A program made the translations under genes and the position numbers. Shown one piece after another: positions 17,571 through 28,269 of a stretch of DNA of 54,607 nt (position 1 is its first letter; each line of letters begins with the position of its first letter). This DNA is from Methylobacterium oxalidis (lineage in GTDB: Bacteria > Pseudomonadota > Alphaproteobacteria > Rhizobiales > Beijerinckiaceae): contig NZ_BJZU01000055.1 of the NCBI RefSeq assembly GCF_007992195.1, positions 1 to 54,607 of the forward strand, given 5' to 3'. Under the pieces are notes generated by a model that searched no databases, was not told the origin of the DNA, and saw only the letters and a program-made list of their open reading frames with translations.

Positions 17571-18218
17571 ATGCCAGGCACCCCCCGCGCCGGAATCATC
17601 CCGGTCACGCCCTTCCAGCAGAACTGCACCCTGATCTGGGACGAGGCCAGCAAGGTCGGCGCTGTCGTCGATCCGGGGGGCGACCTCGACCGGATCGAGG
17701 CGGCGATCCGCGAGCAGGGCCTGACGATCGAGAAGATCCTGCTCACCCACGGCCACATCGACCACGCGGGCGGCGCGGCGGAGCTGCGCGAGCGTCTCGG
17801 CGGCGTGCCGATCGAGGGGCCGCACGAGGCCGACCGCTTCCTGCTCGATTCCCTGCCCGAGACCGGTGCAGGCTACGGCATCCAGGGCGCGCGCGCCGTC
17901 ACCCCCGACCGCTGGCTCGTCGAGGGCGACGCCGTCGGCGTCGGCCCGCTCGCCTTCGATATCCTGCACGCTCCCGGCCACTCCCCGGGCAGCGTCGTCT
18001 TCGTGAGCCGGGACGCGCGCTTCGCTCTCGTCGGCGACGTGGTGTTCAAGGGCTCGGTGGGCCGCACAGACCTGCCGGGCGGCAACCACGGCGAGCTGAT
18101 CCGGGCGATCAAGGAGAAGGTCCTGCCGCTCGGCGACGACGTGGCCTTCATCCCCGGCCACGGGCCGACGGGCACGCTCGGCGAGGAGCGCCTGACGAAC
18201 CCGTTCCTGCAGGAATGA
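17571..18218 (+). CDS. MBL-fold metallo-hydrolase (glyoxalase II-like)
   Basis: A 215-residue protein of the metallo-beta-lactamase fold, probably hydrolysing a thioester with a dinuclear metal site. The metal motif LLTHGHIDHAGG gives His60, His62, Asp64 and His65. Further ligands are in HAPGHSPGSVVF, the GDVVFKG aspartate, and the final histidine in IPGHGPTGTLGEE. Length and layout resemble the single-domain YcbL-type proteins rather than two-domain glyoxalase II. The actual substrate is unknown. It is about 85 bases downstream of the TreS-like gene and may be co-transcribed. Confidence 0.85.
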   Translation: MPGTPRAGIIPVTPFQQNCTLIWDEASKVGAVVDPGGDLDRIEAAIREQGLTIEKILLTHGHIDHAGGAAELRERLGGVPIEGPHEADRFLLDSLPETGAGYGIQGARAVTPDRWLVEGDAVGVGPLAFDILHAPGHSPGSVVFVSRDARFALVGDVVFKGSVGRTDLPGGNHGELIRAIKEKVLPLGDDVAFIPGHGPTGTLGEERLTNPFLQE

Positions 18219-18224
18219 GACGCC

Positions 18225-19469
18225 TCAGGCACGCGCCGCGCGCAGTCCGTCGGGGTCCCGCTCGGCCCGATCCACGGTGAGCGGCGGCCAGATCCGGTCG
18301 CGCCCCCCGCGCTTGGCCGCGTAGAGCGCGGCGTCCGCCGCCGCGATCAGCGCCTCCGCCGTCGTCTCGCCGCCCAGGCGGCCCGAGGCGATGCCGACGC
18401 TGATCGTCACGAAGGCGGATCCTGCGGGATCCCGCGGGATCCGCTCCCCCGCCACCCGCGCGCGAACCCGCTCCGCCACGGCGGCCGCCTCGGCCTCGGG
18501 ATGATCGTCGAGCAGGATCAGGAACTCCTCGCCGCCGAAGCGGTAGACCTTTCCCTCGTCCGAGCGGACGCTCTCGGTCAGGATCGCGGCCACGCGCTTC
18601 AGGCACCGGTCCCCGGCCTGATGGCCGTTGGTGTCGTTGAACGCCTTGAAGTGGTCGATGTCGAGAAGCAGGACCGACGACGTCGGCGACGGGTCAAATG
18701 CGCGCCGGGCGAGCAGCCGCAGCAGGGCCGCATCGAGCGCGCGCCGATTGCAGATGCCGGTGAGCGCGTCGCGCAGGCTCGTGATCTCAAGAGCTTCGTT
18801 GCGGAGGCGGTCGCGCAGGGTCAGGAGATAGCCCGCGCGCGTCCTTTGCTCGAGCGCGTAGGCACCGAACAGCGAGAAGATCATCACGCCGGCCATGATC
18901 GAGTCCGCCATCAGGATCCGGTCGGCAGAGTGCGCATCGAACGTGTTCATGCCGAACGCGAACAGGATGAAGATCGCCGCGCAACCGGCCGTCGCGTAGA
19001 CGAACTCGACCCCCTGCATCACGATCATGAACAGCACCACCAGGATGATGGTGAAGATGAGGACGTCCCGGTCGGGCATCCGGCTCGCGCACGTCACGAC
19101 GACGATGGTCAGGGCTAGGACGATCATCGCGAGCGTCTGCGCACCGGCCCTCAGCCAGCGCGGCGGGCAGCGGGCCAGCAGGAGATTGGTGGCGACCGTG
19201 GCCGGCGTCATGACGCAGAAATGGAGGATGAGGTCGAGGAGAAACACGTCCCCGATCACGCGGTAGTCGGTGAGAAGGAAGCCGTGGTAGACGAGAAGGC
19301 CGACGTAGTTCTGCCGGATCATGTGCCGGCAGCGGCCCTCGCCCGTGTCGGCCTCGTACTGCCGCTCGATCCGTGGGCTGAACCGCAGCGGACGGAATCC
19401 GTGGCGGATTTCGTGTTCGACCTCGTCAAGATCGAGACTGGGGGCTGGCGCGCGCATCACGTCGTCCAA
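18225..19469 (-). CDS. Membrane diguanylate cyclase (GGDEF)
   Basis: A 414-residue predicted cyclic-di-GMP synthase. The N-terminal half holds about six membrane helices (for example DVFLLDLILHFCVMTPATVA and DVLIFTIILVVLFMIVMQG), forming a sensor of unknown input. The GGDEF domain begins near residue 240 (LRDALTGICNRRALDAALL). It includes LLLDIDHFKAFNDTNGHQAGD and an intact active-site GGEEF (residues 312-316). The usual inhibitory RxxD motif five residues before the GGEEF is not there (the sequence reads SDEG), so product feedback inhibition is probably absent. It converges with the metallo-hydrolase at 6 bases. Confidence 0.9.
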   Translation of the reverse strand: MDDVMRAPAPSLDLDEVEHEIRHGFRPLRFSPRIERQYEADTGEGRCRHMIRQNYVGLLVYHGFLLTDYRVIGDVFLLDLILHFCVMTPATVATNLLLARCPPRWLRAGAQTLAMIVLALTIVVVTCASRMPDRDVLIFTIILVVLFMIVMQGVEFVYATAGCAAIFILFAFGMNTFDAHSADRILMADSIMAGVMIFSLFGAYALEQRTRAGYLLTLRDRLRNEALEITSLRDALTGICNRRALDAALLRLLARRAFDPSPTSSVLLLDIDHFKAFNDTNGHQAGDRCLKRVAAILTESVRSDEGKVYRFGGEEFLILLDDHPEAEAAAVAERVRARVAGERIPRDPAGSAFVTISVGIASGRLGGETTAEALIAAADAALYAAKRGGRDRIWPPLTVDRAERDPDGLRAARA

Positions 19470-19502
19470 GGATCTTCCCTGATCCTGGACGAAAGTCCTT
19501 AA

Positions 19503-22175
<2,673 letters not shown>

Positions 22176-22566
22176 GGCCGCCGGCGTGATTTCGCGGGCA
22201 TGTCTGACCGCCTCGCGGGGTAATCTGCCCCGAACCACTCAGATACTTGACTCCTCAATGCAAACGAAGGCGGGCGGGAGATGTAGTTGCATCGCCAGGC
22301 CCGCCTTCGGCTCGGTTATCGTCGGCTGCTGCGCTGGAACGAGGAGCCGGACAGATGCCGCTCGACCTCGCATCAGAATGGCTTACGGCCGAAATCCGAA
22401 CCCTCCGGTCTGGGCCGCAGCCGCCCCTCGGTCGGTCCCGGCAATGTCTCGAAACCGAATGACCGCCGGCTGGATGCTCTGAAGCGACCACGGCCCTGCA
22501 TCCCGTAAGCAGAGTTGTAAAATTAACCTGAGTGAACCTCTGCGCACGTGCCGCCGTTTTCCCTTC
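22176..22566. other. Intergenic region after gyrB
   Basis: This 391-base stretch has no credible gene; the open frames in it are low-complexity shadows. It contains one strong stem-loop at 22265-22309, annotated separately. The last 60 bases before the receiver gene (22510-22560) are AT-richer, with TTGTAAAATTAACC, and are a plausible promoter region. Confidence 0.5.
22265..22309. terminator. Long stem-loop downstream of gyrB
   Basis: Perfect 11-bp arms CGAAGGCGGGC (22265-22275) and GCCCGCCTTCG (22299-22309) enclose a 23-base loop, about 90 bases past the gyrB stop. There is no T-run after it, so intrinsic termination is uncertain. A structured 3' end or small RNA element is also possible. 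Confidence 0.45.
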
Positions 22567-22947
22567 ATGTCGATCCCGCCCAACGCCTCCGCCACCCGTG
22601 TTCTCATCGTTGAGGACGAAGATCTCGTGCGCATGATGGCCGTCGACATGCTCGAGGATGCCGGGTTTGCAGTCGTCGAGGCGGCATGCGCCGACGAAGC
22701 CTGGGCGATCCTGCAGAGCCGCAGCGATATCGGCGTGCTGTTCACCGACATCGAGATGCCCGGCTCGATGAACGGCTTCGTGCTGGCTGCCCGAGTGGCC
22801 GAGCGATGGCCGCAGATCCGCTTGGTGATCACGTCGGGGCGGTGTCGTCCCGCGCCGCGCGATGTGCCGGACCACGGCATGTTCGTGCCCAAGCCCTATC
22901 TGGCGGATCAGGTGCTCCGCGCCTTCGAGAGAGCCAGAGCCCACTGA
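22567..22947 (+). CDS. Single-domain response regulator (CheY-like)
   Basis: A 126-residue receiver domain without output domain. Phosphorylation-site features: acidic pair in VLIVEDEDLVRMM, acceptor Asp61 in VLFTDIEMPGSMNG, a Ser/Thr switch in LVITSGRC and the conserved lysine in VPKPYLADQVL. Such proteins act in phosphorelays or protein-protein signalling. A hybrid kinase whose own receiver has the same MNG-type loop is encoded 153 bases downstream on the same strand, so the two may be partners (inference from proximity and similarity). Confidence 0.88.
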   Translation: MSIPPNASATRVLIVEDEDLVRMMAVDMLEDAGFAVVEAACADEAWAILQSRSDIGVLFTDIEMPGSMNGFVLAARVAERWPQIRLVITSGRCRPAPRDVPDHGMFVPKPYLADQVLRAFERARAH

Positions 22948-23100
22948 CGTTCTGTCGACTGCTCGGAACTGAGGAAGTCGCGAGCTCGTCGGTGTCCGTC
23001 CAATGCCGGCAGCGTCCATGCCAGCACCCAGCCCGCTGGTCGCGACGCGCGACGGTCGAATTCCTCGCGCGCAACACAATCGCCGGTTAGACCGGCTCGT

Positions 23101-25854
23101 ATGCACACCCCTCTCACCCCGGACCCGACAACCCTGTCGCGCGAGCAACTCGAAGCCGAAGTGCGCCTGCTGCGTGCCCAGTCGGCCTCTCTGGCGCAGA
23201 TGTTCGAGCAGGCTCCGAGTTTCATCGCTCTCCTCAGTGGCCCGAAGCACCGCTTCGCGCTGACGAACGCCGCCTACCAGAGAACCATCGGCGATCGCGC
23301 CGTAGTCGGGAGCACGGTCGCGGAGGCGCTGCCGGAGGCGGCGGCCCAGGGCTACGTCGCGCTGCTCGACGAGGTCTTCCGCAGCGGCCGGACGCATCGG
23401 GCGACGGGCGCCCGGTTCGACGTCCGGGCCTTGCCGGGCGGACCCGTCAACGAGCGCTATCTCGACTTCGTGTACCAGCCGATCGCCGATGCGCGCGGCG
23501 TCGTCAGCGGCATCTTCGTCGAAGGCCACGACGTCACCGAGCGCACCCTCGGCGAGATCGCCCTGCGGGAGAACGAGGTGCGCTATCGAACCCTATTCGA
23601 GAGCATCGAAGTGGGGTTCTGCATCGTCGAGATGATGTTCGAGGGCACCCGCGCCGTCGACTACCGCATCGTCGAGGCCAACCCTGCCTTCGTGCAGCAG
23701 ACCGGCGCCGACGTCGCCGGCCGGTGGGTGAGCGAGTTCGCGCCCAACCTCGAACGTCACTGGTTCGACACGTATGGCAGCGTCGCCCTGACCGGCGAGC
23801 CCGCGCATTTCGAGCATTACGCCGAGGTGTTCGGGCGCTGGTTCGACGTGCGGGCCTTGCGCACCGGTGAGCCCTCGGCCAACCGCGTCGCCATCTTCTT
23901 CTCCGACATCACCGAGCGTCGCAGGATCGAGCAGCGCGCCGAGGCCGGCGAGCGCGAGCTCCGCCTCATCACGGACGCCCTGCCGGTCCTCATCTCCTTC
24001 ATCGGCGCGGACCACGTCTACGGCTTCGCCAACAAGGCCTATGACGACTGGTTCTCGATACCGGCCGAGATGATCGTCGGCCAGGATGTGCGGGACCTTC
24101 TCGGCCCGAAGGCTTACGCCGCGCGCAAGCCGTTCATGGACAGGGCCCTCTCGGGCGAGGCAGTCACCTTCGAGTTGGATTGGCCGCACCGCGATGGGCG
24201 CGCCCGCGTCGCCGAGATCCGCTACCTGCCCCGCCGAGCCGTGGACGGACACGTCGACGGCTTCCACGTTTTCGTGCAGGACGTGACCGCACGCAAGCAG
24301 ACGGAGGCCGACCTCGCACGCCAGGTCGCCGCCCGCACAGCCGAGCGCGACCAGGTCTGGCAAGCGTCATCGGACCTGCTCTGCGTCGCCAATTTCGACG
24401 GACATTTCGTCAGCCTCAACCCGTCCTGGTCGCGGACGCTGGGGTGGAGCGAGGCCGAGATGAAGGCACGGCCGTTCCTCGACTTCGTCCACCAGGACGA
24501 TATCGCCGCCACCCTGTCGGCCGCGAACGGCTTGGCTCAGGAAGAGGCGCAGCTCACCTTCGAGAACCGCTATCGCCACAAGGACGGACGCTACGTCTGG
24601 CTGTCCTGGAACGCCGTGCCGCGGGACGGCCTGATCTACGCGTCGACCCGTGACGTCACTGAGGCCAAGCATCAGGCCGATGCCCTCGCCCAGACCGAGG
24701 AGGCGCTGCGGCAATCGCAGAAGATGGAAGCGGTCGGGCAGCTGACGGGCGGGCTGGCGCACGACTTCAACAACCTGCTCGCGGGCATCTCCGGCTCGCT
24801 GGAGCTGATGCAGACCCGGATGTCGCAAGGTCGGATGAGCGACCTCGACCGCTACATGACGGTCGCCCAGGGCGCGGCCAAGCGCGCGGCCGCCTTGACC
24901 CATCGCCTGCTCGCCTTCTCCCGGCGCCAGACCCTCGATCCGAAGCCCACGGACGTGAACCGGCTGGTCACCGGCATGGAGGACCTCGTCCGGCGCACGG
25001 TGGGCCCGGCCATCCACCTCGAGGTCGTCGGCCTCGCGGGGCTGTGGGCGGCGCTGATCGACCCGGGCCAGCTCGAGAACGCGCTGCTGAACCTGTGCAT
25101 CAACGCGCGCGACGCCATGCCGGACGGGGGCCGCATCACCATCGAGACCGCCAACAAGTGGCTCGACGAGGCCGGCGCCCGCCAGCACGACATGCCGCCG
25201 GGGCAGTACCTCAGCGTCTGCGTCACCGACACCGGCACCGGGATGCCGCCGGACATCATCGGCAAGGTCTTCGAGCCCTTCTTCACCACCAAGCCGACGG
25301 GCGAGGGTACCGGCCTCGGCCTGTCGATGGTCTACGGCTTCGCGCGCCAGTCCGGTGGGCAGGTGCGGATCTACTCCGAGGTCGGCCAGGGAACGACGGT
25401 CTGCCTCTACCTGCCGCGCCACTACGGCGAGGCCGACGAGGACGATGTGACCCGGAGGCTCGCCGAGGTCGAGCGCGCGGGCCAGGGCGAGACGGTGCTG
25501 ATCGTGGACGACGAGCCCTCCGTGCGCATGCTCGTCACCGAGGTGCTGGAGGACCTCGGCTACACCGCCATCGAGGCCGCAGACAGCGTCGCCGGCCTGA
25601 AAGTGCTGCAATCGGACGTGCGCATCGACCTGCTGGTGACGGATGTCGGCCTGCCGGGCGGCATGAACGGGCGGCAGATGGCGGATGCGGGGCGTGAGCG
25701 GAGACCAGACCTGAAGGTCCTGTTCATCACGGGCTACGCCGAGAACGCCGTGCTCGGGAACGGGTACCTGCGGCCCGGCATGCAGGTCCTGACCAAGCCG
25801 TTCGTGCTGGAGGCGCTCGCCTCCCGCATCAAGGATCTCATCGCCGAAACCTAG
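23101..25854 (+). CDS. PAS-domain hybrid sensor histidine kinase
   Basis: A 917-residue cytoplasmic hybrid kinase without membrane segments. After a short coiled coil (REQLEAEVRLLRAQSASL), four PAS domains can be read: about 28-150 (ending GHDVTER), 157-282 (ending FFSDITERRR), 283-402 (ending FVQDVTARKQ) and 415-530 (ending STRDVTEAK). The HisKA domain has the H-box GQLTGGLAHDFNNLL with His554. The ATPase domain has NLCINARDAMPDGG, DTGTGMPP, FEPFFTTKPTGEGTGLGLS. The C-terminal receiver carries Asp848 in LLVTDVGLPGGMNG. This architecture is close to blue-light/LOV- or redox-type kinases, but no LOV NCRFLQ motif is present, so the signal is unknown. It likely works with the receiver at 22567. 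Confidence 0.92.
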   Translation: MHTPLTPDPTTLSREQLEAEVRLLRAQSASLAQMFEQAPSFIALLSGPKHRFALTNAAYQRTIGDRAVVGSTVAEALPEAAAQGYVALLDEVFRSGRTHRATGARFDVRALPGGPVNERYLDFVYQPIADARGVVSGIFVEGHDVTERTLGEIALRENEVRYRTLFESIEVGFCIVEMMFEGTRAVDYRIVEANPAFVQQTGADVAGRWVSEFAPNLERHWFDTYGSVALTGEPAHFEHYAEVFGRWFDVRALRTGEPSANRVAIFFSDITERRRIEQRAEAGERELRLITDALPVLISFIGADHVYGFANKAYDDWFSIPAEMIVGQDVRDLLGPKAYAARKPFMDRALSGEAVTFELDWPHRDGRARVAEIRYLPRRAVDGHVDGFHVFVQDVTARKQTEADLARQVAARTAERDQVWQASSDLLCVANFDGHFVSLNPSWSRTLGWSEAEMKARPFLDFVHQDDIAATLSAANGLAQEEAQLTFENRYRHKDGRYVWLSWNAVPRDGLIYASTRDVTEAKHQADALAQTEEALRQSQKMEAVGQLTGGLAHDFNNLLAGISGSLELMQTRMSQGRMSDLDRYMTVAQGAAKRAAALTHRLLAFSRRQTLDPKPTDVNRLVTGMEDLVRRTVGPAIHLEVVGLAGLWAALIDPGQLENALLNLCINARDAMPDGGRITIETANKWLDEAGARQHDMPPGQYLSVCVTDTGTGMPPDIIGKVFEPFFTTKPTGEGTGLGLSMVYGFARQSGGQVRIYSEVGQGTTVCLYLPRHYGEADEDDVTRRLAEVERAGQGETVLIVDDEPSVRMLVTEVLEDLGYTAIEAADSVAGLKVLQSDVRIDLLVTDVGLPGGMNGRQMADAGRERRPDLKVLFITGYAENAVLGNGYLRPGMQVLTKPFVLEALASRIKDLIAET

Positions 25855-26048
25855 ATCCTTCGCACTCCGAACCGGATCGGCATCGTCCAGCCTTTTCTGA
25901 GCGCTTTCGTCCGTCCCGGTCGGCGAGCCGTGCAGGTTGCACGATCGGAACGGGACATGCGACTGGCCGAGCGGTGGCCGTCAGCGGGTTGGAGGCCTCC
26001 GGCAGCCCTCCCGGAGAGGCAGGACGGGACCATTCGCTCGCGGACGCG

Positions 26049-26396
26049 TCATGACCCGTTCTTCGCCTTCCGATCGATCAGGACCGCCTGTTGCCATCGG
26101 CTGGGCGCCTTGTCGGTGCGGTGAATGCAACCCGCCCAGCAGCAGGGCCGCTTCTTCCCCTCCAGCAGCGCCTCGCATGTTCGCTCGATGCGGCGCTGGC
26201 GCGTCGTCGCCTGCTTCGCGTCATCGACCCAGCAGATGAACTCGTTCCGGCCGAGCGACGTCAGGCTCTCCCAAAGCAAAAGGATCTCGGGGTCCGATCG
26301 AACCGCGGCCTGAAGGTCTTCGCGTGCTTCGTGGACGGTGCCATGGGAAAATGCGCTTGCCATCAGACCTCCGAGCGACGCGACGGATGCGTTCAT
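26049..26396 (-). CDS. YdeI/OmpD-associated-like protein
   Basis: From the ATG at 26396 this is a 115-residue protein. The segment LTSLGRNEFICWVDDAKQATTRQRRIERTC carries the typical YdeI/OmpD-associated pattern: a short N-terminal part, then R-x-E-F-x-x-W-V-x-x-A-K with TR..RI and the LLEGKKRPC segment. The protein ends with a cysteine/tryptophan-containing tail (CCWAGCIHRTDKAPS) that is less usual. Members are small proteins of uncertain role, some linked to bacteriocin or peptide tolerance. The frame is open to 26513, but the longer N-terminus is low-complexity. Start moderately uncertain. Confidence 0.65.
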   Translation of the reverse strand: MNASVASLGGLMASAFSHGTVHEAREDLQAAVRSDPEILLLWESLTSLGRNEFICWVDDAKQATTRQRRIERTCEALLEGKKRPCCWAGCIHRTDKAPSRWQQAVLIDRKAKNGS

Positions 26397-26678
26397 CGAC
26401 TCCGAGCGGAACGGCGGCTGCCGAGCTTGACCGCTTGGCAGCAGGATGTCCATCGTGAGGCGGAAGCGGCGCGTCCGCTTCCTCGCCTGAGGCGCCTCGA
26501 GGCGGACCGGCACGTCCGGCCAGGCTCGGCCGACAAGCTCGGTCGGCCACGATGCGCCCGGTGCCGCCGCTGAGCCGATCCGGACGGCACTTCCGGAGCG
26601 GACATCGCGGCAGCCGAGCTTCGCATACGGGTGGCACCGGCTAGCCTCACAGGCGCCGTGCCGGCTGCCAGAATAGAG

Positions 26679-27338
26679 CTAGCCGCGATGGATGGCCGGC
26701 CACACCTCCAAGGCGCCGCGGTAGATCATCTCGCCGGCCACGTAGAGGATCACGGCAAGACCCACGTAGGCGATCCAGTGGTACTTCTGGAGCAGGCGGG
26801 CGATGAAGCTCGCGGCGATGCCCATCAGGGCGATCGAGAGGCCGAGGCCGAAGATCAGGACGATCGGGTGCTCGCGCGCGGCGCCCGCGACCGCCAGCAC
26901 GTTGTCGAGCGACATGGAGACGTCGGCGATCACGATCTGCCAGGCGGCCTGAGCGAAGGTCTTGCGCGGCGCGTGCTCGGCGATCTGGCCATCCTGGTCG
27001 AGGTCGCGGTCCTCCAGAGCCTCCTCGGCCTCGAGATCCTTCTCCGCATGGCCGGCCCGCAGTTCCCGCCACATCTTCCAGCACACCCAGAGCAGCAGGA
27101 TGCCGCCGGCAAGGAGCAGGCCCACGATCTCCAGGAGCTGCGTCGTGAGGCTCGCGAACATGATGCGCAGGACCGTAGCCGCGATGATCCCGATCAGGAT
27201 CGCCTTGTTGCGCTGATCCTTCGGCAGTCCGGCCGCCGCCAGACCGATCACGACGGCGTTGTCGCCCGCCAGGACGAGATCGATCATGATCACCTGGAGG
27301 AAGGCGGTCAGGGCTTCGGCAGTCAGAAGTTCGCTCAT
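26679..27338 (-). CDS. TerC family membrane protein (YjbE-type)
   Basis: A 219-residue inner-membrane protein of the TerC superfamily, members of which are implicated in manganese or other metal efflux during exoenzyme metallation, or tellurite resistance. The two paired acidic motifs are present: IDLVLAGDNAVVIGLA in the first helix and IADVSMSLDNVLAVAG after the central cytoplasmic loop. About seven helices are visible. The loop (AEKDLEAEEALEDRDLDQ) is strongly acidic. I looked for a yybP-ykoY manganese riboswitch in the 78 bases upstream and found none. It lies downstream of the GntR gene on the same strand. Confidence 0.88.
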   Translation of the reverse strand: MSELLTAEALTAFLQVIMIDLVLAGDNAVVIGLAAAGLPKDQRNKAILIGIIAATVLRIMFASLTTQLLEIVGLLLAGGILLLWVCWKMWRELRAGHAEKDLEAEEALEDRDLDQDGQIAEHAPRKTFAQAAWQIVIADVSMSLDNVLAVAGAAREHPIVLIFGLGLSIALMGIAASFIARLLQKYHWIAYVGLAVILYVAGEMIYRGALEVWPAIHRG

Positions 27339-27416
27339 GGCATGGGTCCCCAGGTCATCAGCCCCGCCCGCACGTTTCAGGAGGATAGGCCGCCCGCTTC
27401 AGGTCTCACGGCCGCC

Positions 27417-28064
27417 TCAGGCCGCGCGTTCGAAACTCGCGATGAAGTCCGCCAGGCGCTCGCCCTGGATCAGGATGTGCTCGCGCAGCAGGCGCTCGGT
27501 CCGCTCGCCGTCGCCGTCCCGGATGGCGTCGACGATGCTCTGATGCTCCGCGAGCGAGTTCGCCACGCGGCTCCGGGCCCGGAGCTGCAGGCGCCGATAG
27601 GGCTTCAAACGGGCATGAAGCTGAGCGGCCTGCTCTGCCAGGAATCGATTCTGGCAGGCCTCGTAGATGAGGTGATGAAACCGCTCGTTCGCGTAGTAAT
27701 AGGCGTCGGCGTTCTCCTGCGACGCCTCGCGAACGCAATCCTCGTGAACCTTCTCGATCTCCCGCTGCATCGCTTGGGTGATGCGACGCGCCGCCAGGGC
27801 CCCGCACATTCCCTCCAGCGCGGCCATGACCTCGAACCGCTCAACCACGTCCTTGAAGCTGAGGAGGGTCACGAACGCGCCGCGCCGCGCCTGCAGTTCG
27901 ACCAACCCCGTCGAGGCGAGCTGCATCAGCGCCTCGCGGATCGGGGTGCGGGATACCTCGAAGCGGGCAGCCAAGCTCTGCTCGTCCAGCCGGTCGCCGG
28001 GGCGGAACCTGCCGGTGATGATCTCCTGCTCGAGGGCGTCCCTGAGTGCTTGAGCTCGTCTCAT
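27417..28064 (-). CDS. GntR/FCD transcriptional regulator, MatR-like
   Basis: A 215-residue regulator. N-terminal winged helix-turn-helix: RDALEQEIITGRFRPGDRLDE, SLAARFEVSRTPIREALMQL, LVELQARRGAFV. The C-terminal FCD ligand-binding domain is all-helical, with the metal-type histidines in NERFHHLIYEAC and EHQSIVDAIRDGD. The ATG at 28064 has AGGA upstream; an ATG at 28088 is an alternative. It is divergent from the MatC-type carrier and a perfect palindrome lies between them. By analogy with the rhizobial mat locus it probably senses malonate or a related dicarboxylate and controls the carrier; the ligand is not visible in sequence. Confidence 0.88.
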   Translation of the reverse strand: MRRAQALRDALEQEIITGRFRPGDRLDEQSLAARFEVSRTPIREALMQLASTGLVELQARRGAFVTLLSFKDVVERFEVMAALEGMCGALAARRITQAMQREIEKVHEDCVREASQENADAYYYANERFHHLIYEACQNRFLAEQAAQLHARLKPYRRLQLRARSRVANSLAEHQSIVDAIRDGDGERTERLLREHILIQGERLADFIASFERAA

Positions 28065-28122
28065 GGCGTTCGTCCTGCTCGACTGCATCCTAAGACGACC
28101 GTAGATAATTTTACAAGCGCAT

Positions 28123-28136
28123 TCTTGTATACAAGA
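28123..28136. promoter_or_regulatory. Palindromic GntR/MatR operator
   Basis: TCTTGTATACAAGA is a perfect 14-bp palindrome in the spacer between the divergent GntR and MatC genes. It has the TTGTATACAA core typical of FCD-type GntR sites and resembles the MatR site TCTTGTA/TACACGA as I recall it from Rhizobium. The surrounding 28105-28145 is AT-rich, so it probably overlaps one or both promoters. One copy only was seen. Confidence 0.75.
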
Positions 28137-28269
28137 GCGTTGACCGTGAATGCGCAGGAGGGTATCTGACGAATCAAGGATATGAGGGATTCGCCTGCGC
28201 AATCCCCGCGAATCGGCCGGAAGCCGCTCGTCCACCTGACGCAGGGGAGGAAACGGAGGAGCGGGCGCC

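Noticed and set aside
15758..17758. 666-codon minus-strand frame
   Set aside because: Antisense to the TreS-like gene, whose catalytic motifs are all present on the plus strand.
27339..27416. yybP-ykoY manganese riboswitch upstream of the TerC-family gene
   Set aside because: The spacer is only 78 bases and lacks the conserved loops.
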